DNA from: Oscillospiraceae bacterium
GTDB lineage: Bacteria > Bacillota > Clostridia > Oscillospirales > Ruminococcaceae
NCBI GenBank assembly: GCA_020024615.1
Contig: JAHHTP010000016.1
Span: 1 to 37,240, forward strand
Direction of reading: 5' to 3'
Length of the DNA stretch: 37,240 bases
Shown in pieces: positions 30,964 through 37,240 of this stretch; within the stretch, counting starts at the first letter, position 1, and every line of letters begins with the position of its first letter. A program made the translations under genes and the position numbers. A model generated the notes under the pieces. The model was not told where the DNA came from. It searched no databases and saw only the letters and a program-made list of their open reading frames with translations.

Positions 30964-33354
30964 TTATTTCATTTCTACAATGGTGACACCGTTCTCACCT
31001 TCGCCGTAGACGCCAAGGCGATAACTCTTGACAAATTTGTTCTGTTTTAGATAAGTCTGTACAGCCGCTCTGAGCGCGCCTGTGCCCTTACCATGAATAA
31101 TAGTGAACATATTGGTTTTCATCAACAACGCTTTGTTGATATACATATCAAGCGACATCAATGCCTCATCCACCGTCTGCCCACGCAAATCTACCTCAAG
31201 TGAAGCGGAACGAGTTCGATTGCTCTCCATCGTTTTCTTGACACTTCCAATATTTTTGGATGCTTTTGCCTTCTTCGGATCAGCCTGCACCAGACGCAGA
31301 TTTCCGATATCCACTTTAGTTTTGATCGCGCCGGTCGCAACGGTGACTTTTTTTGCACCAACATCAGTGACCGTTCCACGCTGATTGATATCCACCATCA
31401 GAACCGTGTCACCAACTTTAAGCGGTCTTGGAAGCACATATTCGCTGTTGTCATGCACAGCTACCGGATTTGCATCAGCATACATCTGACCGAGTTTACC
31501 ACGCAGCTGACTTCTTGCCCGCATCTGACGCTCTGAAAAGTCCGCTTTATCCTTATCGCGGCGCAGCTGATCCAGTTCATCCATCAGTGCCCTAGACTGT
31601 GCCTCAATCTGCGCGACAATTCGCTGGGCCTGCGCGTTGGCACGATCAATAATATCATCACGCTTTTGTAGCGTTTCCCCCATATCTTCATTTAAACGCT
31701 TCTGCAAAGCATCCAATTCTGCCTGTCTTTGCTCACATTCTGCCGTCTTTTTCTCAAAATCTTCACGCGCAGTTTCAAGCTGCTCAATAACATCCTCAAA
31801 CTTACGCTGATCGCCAGCCACCTGCGCTTTAGCATCATTCAAGATTTCTTCCGGCATTCCCAGTCTTGCCGATATTGCAAACGCATTCGATCTGCCCGGC
31901 ACACCAATCAGCAAACGATAGGTCGGACGCAGTGACTGCACATCGAATTCACAGCAGGCATTTTCGACCCCTTCGGTCTGCAATGCATACACCTTTAACT
32001 CTGCATAATGGGTTGTAATTGCGACAACTGAACGCAGTTCACGCAATTTTTCCAGAATCGCAATGGCAAGTGCTGCACCCTCTGTCGGATCAGTGCCCGA
32101 ACCAAGTTCATCAAGCAGAATCAACGAACGGGAATCTGCTATTTTCAAAATACGAATTGTATTGGTAATATGCGAGGAGAATGTGGACAAACTCTGTTCA
32201 ATGCTCTGTTCATCTCCAATATCCACCAACACCTGATCAAATACCGAGATAACACTGTCGTCTGCAACCGGAATCATCATGCCGCACATAACCATCAAAG
32301 TCAGCAGACCAATCGTCTTTAAAGTAACTGTCTTACCACCAGTATTCGGGCCGGTAACACAGAGCGTCCGGTATTTTGCCCCCAACTCTACATCAATCGG
32401 AACAACCTGCTTCGGGTCGATCAATGGGTGTCTTGCTTTACGCAGTCGAATCGTACCATCTTCTACCACCTTCGGCATCATAGATTTGGTAATCTCTGCG
32501 TAATGCGCTTTTACAAAGTAAATGTGCAGATCAATCAACGTCTGGAAATTATCAAAAATCGTTTGTGCATCTGCTGCACACAAAGCAGAAAGCTCATACA
32601 ATATGCGTTCGATTTCCGCTTTTTCCTGTGCTTTCAATACTTTGAGTTCGTTGTTCGCTTCCACGACCGCCATCGGTTCAATGAACAAAGTTGCACCAGA
32701 GGCTGAGGTATCATGCACCAGACCCTGGATTTGACCACGGTATTCCGCTTTGACTGGCACAACATAGCGTCCATCACGCATAGTAACAAGATTTTCCTGT
32801 AATGCACGCTGTCCCGATTCAGAACGCAGCACTTTATTTAACGAATCTCGAATTTTCGAAGTATTATGTCGAATTCTTTTACGAATCATAGCCAGTTCAT
32901 CGCTGGCATAATCATCAATTTCTTCCTCAGTGATGATAACAGAGGTGATGCGCTGCTCTAATGTTTTATTCGGCCGCAACATAGAGAAAATCGGATTCAA
33001 ACTGTTTTCCCGACCTTTACAGCGACCAAACCATTCTACAAGTGATCGAATCTCACGCAGAACCGCTGCAATATTTAACAACGCTTTTGTGGAAAGCATA
33101 CTGCCCTTTTCTGCCATCTGCAATGCAGGCGTCGGATCGACCATATTGGAAAAATGCGGACTACCGTATAACATAGACAACTCAAACGCATCATTTGTTT
33201 TCTGTAATTCATCCATAATCAGCCGATAATTGGTTTCCGGCTTGATTTCAAGTATTTTCTCTCTGGCATAATCACAGCAGGCGAGCTTTGAAAGCTCCTG
33301 CAAAATTTTATTCAGTTCCAGAGTGTCGCAATATTTCTGTGATATATTTTTCAT
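30964..33354 (-). CDS. mutS2: MutS2 endonuclease/ATPase
   Basis: A 796-residue DNA repair and ribosome-rescue protein. Walker A GPNTGGKT lies near 335, with DELGSGTDPTEGAAL after Walker B. A long coiled coil spans about 515-620, and the C-terminal Smr nuclease domain (about 720-796) has VDLRGQTVDEAL and IHGKGTGALR. MutS2 acts on recombination intermediates and collided ribosomes, not in mismatch repair. Its start is six bases after recO. Length is normal (780-800). The last gene of the recO operon, closed by a terminator. Confidence 0.96.
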   Translation of the reverse strand: MKNISQKYCDTLELNKILQELSKLACCDYAREKILEIKPETNYRLIMDELQKTNDAFELSMLYGSPHFSNMVDPTPALQMAEKGSMLSTKALLNIAAVLREIRSLVEWFGRCKGRENSLNPIFSMLRPNKTLEQRITSVIITEEEIDDYASDELAMIRKRIRHNTSKIRDSLNKVLRSESGQRALQENLVTMRDGRYVVPVKAEYRGQIQGLVHDTSASGATLFIEPMAVVEANNELKVLKAQEKAEIERILYELSALCAADAQTIFDNFQTLIDLHIYFVKAHYAEITKSMMPKVVEDGTIRLRKARHPLIDPKQVVPIDVELGAKYRTLCVTGPNTGGKTVTLKTIGLLTLMVMCGMMIPVADDSVISVFDQVLVDIGDEQSIEQSLSTFSSHITNTIRILKIADSRSLILLDELGSGTDPTEGAALAIAILEKLRELRSVVAITTHYAELKVYALQTEGVENACCEFDVQSLRPTYRLLIGVPGRSNAFAISARLGMPEEILNDAKAQVAGDQRKFEDVIEQLETAREDFEKKTAECEQRQAELDALQKRLNEDMGETLQKRDDIIDRANAQAQRIVAQIEAQSRALMDELDQLRRDKDKADFSERQMRARSQLRGKLGQMYADANPVAVHDNSEYVLPRPLKVGDTVLMVDINQRGTVTDVGAKKVTVATGAIKTKVDIGNLRLVQADPKKAKASKNIGSVKKTMESNRTRSASLEVDLRGQTVDEALMSLDMYINKALLMKTNMFTIIHGKGTGALRAAVQTYLKQNKFVKSYRLGVYGEGENGVTIVEMK

Positions 33355-33360
33355 GAGAAA

Positions 33361-34161
33361 CTATTCGTCTATATCCTTTCTCAAATCAGAGTCTTTATTT
33401 GTCAGCGGTTCCATCAAAGCGTGATAAACCTGCAATGACAAAAATTTCGTGTCAGTACAATAAAGCAGATATGCTTCGGTGATATTTCCAAGAATCGAAA
33501 GAGACGGATCTTTTAGGGAAAAAGAAAAAATTTTATGCGCATCACCATAAACAATATAGCGCATGGCATTCAGTACCGCTTTCGGAACTAGAAAATGCCA
33601 AAGCGAATTTTGTTCGCTTGCATGGATACAGTCTTCACACAATAAACACGCCTTTGCTGGCAAAAAATACATCAGATCAGATTCAAATTTGCCACATTCG
33701 GTACATCCGACCAAATTTGGCGCAAAGCCGGCATAAACCAGAACCCGCAGTTCAAAAATCGCTTTTAACTGTCTGGCATCTCGTTTTCCCTGTTCAAACA
33801 GCCAAAATAAATTTAAAAGTAGCTGCATATATTGTTTTGCCGCTTCTTCCCCCGGTGAAAGAACACGCACAACCTCGCAAAAATATGCAGACAACGCTGC
33901 CGCAAACGGATCTGCGGAAAGCGGAAAATGCGAATCCAACACCTGCACTGTATTGACAAGCCAACTGTTCTTTCCTTTAAATAGCTCTATTTTTGCATAG
34001 CAGAACGGCTGACAGAAGGTGGAATAGGCATTTTTGCTGCGCTGCGCTCCTCTGGCAGTTGCTTCAATTACGCCATACTCTTCCGTCAGCAGAACCAGAA
34101 TCTTATCGTTCTCACCGACATTGCGCGGCTTTAACACCAACGCAGTTGTTTTAATCTGCAT
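33361..34161 (-). CDS. recO: DNA repair protein RecO
   Basis: A 266-residue recombination mediator that loads RecA onto SSB-covered single strands with RecR. The N-terminal OB fold runs from KTTALVLKPRNVGENDKI to about 80. The C-terminal helical domain holds a zinc-binding set of cysteines: CTEC near 151 and CLLCEDC near 170. It starts seven bases past the era stop and is followed six bases later by mutS2. Confidence 0.94.
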   Translation of the reverse strand: MQIKTTALVLKPRNVGENDKILVLLTEEYGVIEATARGAQRSKNAYSTFCQPFCYAKIELFKGKNSWLVNTVQVLDSHFPLSADPFAAALSAYFCEVVRVLSPGEEAAKQYMQLLLNLFWLFEQGKRDARQLKAIFELRVLVYAGFAPNLVGCTECGKFESDLMYFLPAKACLLCEDCIHASEQNSLWHFLVPKAVLNAMRYIVYGDAHKIFSFSLKDPSLSILGNITEAYLLYCTDTKFLSLQVYHALMEPLTNKDSDLRKDIDE

Positions 34162-34168
34162 ACTGCCA

Positions 34169-35062
34169 TTATTCGGTTAAACCGATATCACGGATAAAGT
34201 TTTCGGAATCCCGCCAACCCTCACGCACCTTAACCCAGCACTGCAAGTTAACCTTTATATCCAAAAAGTTTTCCATATCCGTTCTTGCCTGAGATGCAAC
34301 GCGTTTTAGCATCGAGCCACCTTTACCAATGATAATGCCCTTATGCGTCTTGCGCTCACAGTAAATGGTAACATCAATATCAATGATATTGCCATTTTCA
34401 CGCTCTTTCATGCGTTCTACTGTAACAGCAATACCATGTGGCACCTCCTGCTGCAAATTCCGCATCAGCTTTTCGCGCACCATTTCCGCCACCAACAGAC
34501 GCTCTGGCTGATCGGTCAGGCTGTCATCCGGAAAGTAGTGTACACTTTCTTCCGCAAATGGAGTAATGGCATCCAGTACCAGGTCAACACCGTCATTCTG
34601 AAGCACGCTGACCGGAATAATCGCATCAAAATCATGCAGCTTCGAAGCCTGTGCAATCAAAACAGCTACATCTTCCTTTTTCGGCAGAAGGTCAATTTTA
34701 TTGATGACCAATACACTTGGCAGACCGCTTTTTTTGATGTCTTCAATCAATTCCATTTCCGGTGCACCGATTTTTAACGACGCATCTATCAGTAAAATCG
34801 CCAGTTCAACATCCCCCAACGAAGAATGTACGGCTTTCACCATAACATTGCTTAATTTATTATAAGCCTTGTGCAGACCTGGTGTATCCACAAATACATA
34901 CTGCACCGCCCCCTTGGTCAAAATTCCAGTGATACGGGTACGGGTCGTCTGTGGTTTATCGGTAACAATCGCAATTTTCTCTCCAAGCAAAGCATTTAAA
35001 AGGGAAGATTTTCCCACATTTGGGCGGCCAACCAAAGCCGCAAATAAAGAACGAGTTTCCAT
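34169..35062 (-). CDS. era: GTPase Era
   Basis: A 297-residue GTPase needed for 16S rRNA maturation and 30S assembly. G1 is GRPNVGKSS at 12-20, G2 has TRTRITG, G3 DTPG, and G4 NKID. The KH domain spans about 200-280 and includes GKGGSMLKRVASQA. ATG 35062 follows AGAAAGGA at normal distance; an upstream in-frame start overlaps dgkA's end and lacks a site. It lies between dgkA and recO in the conserved order. Confidence 0.96.
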   Translation of the reverse strand: METRSLFAALVGRPNVGKSSLLNALLGEKIAIVTDKPQTTRTRITGILTKGAVQYVFVDTPGLHKAYNKLSNVMVKAVHSSLGDVELAILLIDASLKIGAPEMELIEDIKKSGLPSVLVINKIDLLPKKEDVAVLIAQASKLHDFDAIIPVSVLQNDGVDLVLDAITPFAEESVHYFPDDSLTDQPERLLVAEMVREKLMRNLQQEVPHGIAVTVERMKERENGNIIDIDVTIYCERKTHKGIIIGKGGSMLKRVASQARTDMENFLDIKVNLQCWVKVREGWRDSENFIRDIGLTE

Positions 35063-35082
35063 AAAAAATCCTTTCTGTCTGT

Positions 35083-35592
35083 TCATTTCTTTTTCTTTTC
35101 AAGCTTATACGCCGCTTTGGAAACAATTCCACCTCCGCAGAAAACAAAAAATAACAACAACACGGTTAATCCCGTCATCAGAACAAACCGATACGGTTTC
35201 TCCCAAAACATCCAAAACACTTTGGACAGCTTGACAAAATCACCGAACAAGAAAACGCCGACAATTACAGCAGCCATCGCTGTAACAAATACAGCACCAG
35301 CTGCAATATCCTTTGCGATCTTTGCCAAACGATGATAGGACGGTGAAGCCAGATTTACAATCGCTTCAATGGATGTATTAACCATCTCTGCAAATACTAC
35401 AATGCTGCAAACAATGGTAAAAATCATAAATTCCGTCCGGTCTAATCCATAATAGTAGGAAAACATCGACAGCAGTACAAACGCTGACAGATGAATCCGC
35501 ATATTCCGTTCGTTATTGATGCAGTACAAAAAACCAGAAAATGCATACTGAAAACTTTGCCGCAGTCCCTTTATTTCGTGTTTTGCATCCAT
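35083..35592 (-). CDS. dgkA: Diacylglycerol/undecaprenol kinase, DgkA family
   Basis: A 169-residue integral membrane kinase with three or four helices. The active-site motif EMVNTSIEAIVNLAS near 69-83 is the DgkA signature. Gram-positive members phosphorylate undecaprenol for cell wall lipid carrier recycling, and also diacylglycerol. The protein has an extra C-terminal helix (RFVLMTGLTVLLLFFVF) and a lysine tail compared with the usual 120-140 residues. It follows ybeY after a terminator and precedes era by 20 bases. Confidence 0.93.
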   Translation of the reverse strand: MDAKHEIKGLRQSFQYAFSGFLYCINNERNMRIHLSAFVLLSMFSYYYGLDRTEFMIFTIVCSIVVFAEMVNTSIEAIVNLASPSYHRLAKIAKDIAAGAVFVTAMAAVIVGVFLFGDFVKLSKVFWMFWEKPYRFVLMTGLTVLLLFFVFCGGGIVSKAAYKLEKKKK

Positions 35593-35635
35593 ACAAAAAT
35601 TCCTCCGATGGGCATATTCGCCCGCTGATATTAGT

Positions 35636-35679
35636 AAAAATGCCTGCCGTTAGATGTCAGACAGACTTAAACGACAGGC
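35636..35679 (-). terminator. Terminator between ybeY and dgkA
   Basis: On the minus strand GCCTGTCGTT pairs with AACGGCAGGC (one G-U; plus-strand 35670-35679 and 35642-35651), followed by ATTTTTAC. Some read-through is likely since the order is conserved. Confidence 0.8.
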
Positions 35680-35693
35680 AGCATAAGCTATGA

Positions 35694-36188
35694 TTAAACT
35701 ACAAAGCTGGCTTGACGGGTAAGACCCAGTTCTGCCAATACTTTTTCTTCCTTCTCACGCATAATGACAGATTCCAGTCCACCTTTTTCGTGGTCATAGC
35801 CCAGCAGATGAAACATCGAATGAACGGTCAGAAAAGCCATCTCACGCTGCAGTGTATGACCAAATGATTCAGCCTGCTCCACTGCCTTTTCTACCGAAAT
35901 CACAATATCTCCCAGCAGATATGCGCCGGTAGATTCGTTGACATCATAAACACCGTTCTCGCCAAGCGGGAAAGAAAGAACATCCGTTTCCGTGTCTTTG
36001 TTGCGATACTGACTATTTAATTGTTTAATTTCTTCATTTGTCACAAAAGACACACTGACTTCCGCACTGCCCTCAAATTTTTCATTTACCAGCACTGCAT
36101 GGCAGCAGCGTCTGATTAAAAGGTTCATGCCGGTCGGAATCTTTACAGCCTTCTGCCGGTTACTGATTACAACTTTTAATTTATCCAT
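35694..36188 (-). CDS. ybeY: Endoribonuclease YbeY
   Basis: A 164-residue single-strand RNA endonuclease acting in 16S rRNA 3' maturation and ribosome quality control. The zinc motif HxxxHxxxxxH is HSMFHLLGYDH (H123, H127, H133). The preceding TDVLSFPLGE is also conserved. The start is ATG 36188, overlapping the last bases of phoH region and preceded by GAGGAGG; longer readings run into phoH. It is translationally linked to phoH. Confidence 0.95.
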   Translation of the reverse strand: MDKLKVVISNRQKAVKIPTGMNLLIRRCCHAVLVNEKFEGSAEVSVSFVTNEEIKQLNSQYRNKDTETDVLSFPLGENGVYDVNESTGAYLLGDIVISVEKAVEQAESFGHTLQREMAFLTVHSMFHLLGYDHEKGGLESVIMREKEEKVLAELGLTRQASFVV

Positions 36189-36189
36189 T

Positions 36190-37152
36190 TTATCGTTTAA
36201 CCTCCTCATAGTACTTATTATATGCTTTAATAATCTGCTGTACGATTTTATTGCGCACAACATCGCGTTCTGTAAAACGCACAATGCTGATATCATCCAC
36301 ATTGCGCAACACTTTTGATGCCTGAAGCAAACCGGAACGACGATGATCCGGTAGATCAATCTGTGTAATATCACCTGTTACAACCGCTTTGGAATTATGC
36401 CCCAGACGGGTTAGGAACATTTTCATCTGCTCTGGTGTGGTATTCTGCGCTTCATCCAGTATAATAAAGCTATCATCCAGTGTACGACCACGCATATACG
36501 CAAGCGGAGCAACTTCAATGATTCCCTTTTCCATATGGCGAGCAAATGTTTCAGCACCAAACATATCAAACAAAGCATCATACAAAGGACGAAGATATGG
36601 GTCTACCTTTGTCTGTAAATCACCCGGCAGGAATCCGAGCTTCTCTCCTGCTTCCACAGCAGGTCTTGTTAAAATAATTCGACTGACTTCCTGCGATTTG
36701 AAAGCCTTCACTGCCATCGCAACGGCAAGATAGGTTTTACCAGTGCCGGCAGGTCCGATTCCAAACACAACCGTATTTCCTGCAATTTTTTCAATATAGG
36801 CTTTCTGACCAAGCGTTTTCGGTTTAATCGGTTTGCCGGATACTGTAATGCAGATACAATCAGAGGAAAGTTGTTTCATTGCCTCTGTATTTCCTTCACG
36901 CGCCATTGCAATGCAATATTCCAGCTTTTGCTCTGTGATTTCTTCTCCCCGCACAATAAAATACAGCAGTGTTTCAATCGCTTTCTGCGCATAAAACAGG
37001 CTTTCTTCATCATCTGCACAAATTTTCAGACTGCTGTCACGGCTGACAATGCTTACGCCAAATGCATTTTCTATTGTTTTGATATTTCTATCAAATTCAC
37101 CGAACAAACAAACCAGATCATCCACACGATCAATATTTATGATTCTCTCCAA
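36190..37152 (-). CDS. phoH: PhoH-family ATPase
   Basis: A 320-residue RNA-associated ATPase. Walker A is GPAGTGKT, near residue 133 from the chosen start, and Walker B is in SFIILDEAQNTTPEQMKMFL. The N-terminal 100 residues are KH-like. The start is either GTG 37161 or TTG 37152; TTG is preferred because AAAGGTG is six bases upstream and overlaps the GTG. It leads the phoH-ybeY pair, usual in Firmicutes. The gene is complete at the window edge. Confidence 0.93.
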   Translation of the reverse strand: MERIINIDRVDDLVCLFGEFDRNIKTIENAFGVSIVSRDSSLKICADDEESLFYAQKAIETLLYFIVRGEEITEQKLEYCIAMAREGNTEAMKQLSSDCICITVSGKPIKPKTLGQKAYIEKIAGNTVVFGIGPAGTGKTYLAVAMAVKAFKSQEVSRIILTRPAVEAGEKLGFLPGDLQTKVDPYLRPLYDALFDMFGAETFARHMEKGIIEVAPLAYMRGRTLDDSFIILDEAQNTTPEQMKMFLTRLGHNSKAVVTGDITQIDLPDHRRSGLLQASKVLRNVDDISIVRFTERDVVRNKIVQQIIKAYNKYYEEVKR

Positions 37153-37233
37153 ACAGTTCACCTTTCTTGAAAAAATTTATTCAGCAATCGAAATTCGACA
37201 TAATTTATCATAAAGCGACATTTAACCATTTAT

Positions 37234-37239
37234 ATTATA
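37234..37239 (-). promoter_or_regulatory. Possible -10 element for phoH at the window edge
   Basis: TATAAT on the minus strand, about 80 bases upstream of phoH. The -35 would be outside the window, so it cannot be tested. Confidence 0.35.
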
Positions 37240-37240
37240 C

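Noticed and set aside
1..37240. CRISPR array, rRNA, complete insertion sequence
   Set aside because: No regularly spaced repeats, no rRNA signature and no transposase with flanking inverted repeats were seen on either strand.

Overview
The window looks like chromosome of an anaerobic, Gram-positive, spore-forming, motile gut-type Clostridia (Oscillospirales/Ruminococcus-like; the exact genus cannot be read from the sequence). Pointers are spoIIP, a T-box and a singlet-type glycine riboswitch, sigma-A promoters with strong consensus, AGGAGG-type ribosome binding sites, a CheR-tail-less chemoreceptor, and the clostridial order phoH-ybeY-dgkA-era-recO-mutS2. Most of the window is ordinary chromosomal metabolism; no large undescribed defence or mobile system is visible.

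Layout. (1) 1-2058: the end of an AT-rich integrated element with a phage-type XRE repressor and a tyrosine recombinase whose first catalytic arginine is replaced by threonine. (2) 2059-5682 (minus): a KdpD/KdpE-like two-component pair followed by a Na+/phosphate cotransporter with a PhoU tail. (3) 5814-11007: GH29 alpha-fucosidase, a Na+:alanine/glycine symporter behind a glycine riboswitch, and an N-terminally truncated GH95-like glycosidase. (4) 11106-15007: a LytTR response regulator with a soluble GHKL kinase, divergent from a dehydrogenase (Gfo/Idh/MocA) plus UroD-like gene pair. (5) 15098-16856: an isoleucine T-box controlling brnQ. (6) 16906-19251: a methyl-accepting chemotaxis protein with a 390-nt structured leader. 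(7) 19293-25258 (minus): a short PglF/CapD-type nucleotide-sugar dehydratase, an orphan MoxR-like ATPase, a cytoplasmic sulfatase, and GAPDH. (8) 25359-27164: two degenerate-looking proteins in one operon, kinase-like and phosphoesterase-like. (9) 27190-30850 (minus): a PH-domain membrane protein, a YabE-like 3D-domain cell wall protein with a structured leader, a small membrane protein and SpoIIP. (10) 30915-37240 (minus): mutS2, recO, era, dgkA, ybeY and phoH housekeeping cluster.

How it fits together. The fucosidase, GH95-like remnant, sulfatase and Gfo/UroD genes point to foraging on host or plant glycans, with hydrolases that lack signal peptides and so would act on imported oligosaccharides. 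Amino-acid uptake is controlled by two RNA switches that sense glycine and uncharged tRNA-Ile. The most interesting leads are the glycine leader in which one 7-nt segment can pair with the terminator arm, the long leader of the chemoreceptor, the structured yabE leader, the operon of two apparently catalytically degenerate proteins, the integrase lacking ArgI, and the Gfo/UroD-like pair next to a sensorless LytTR system.
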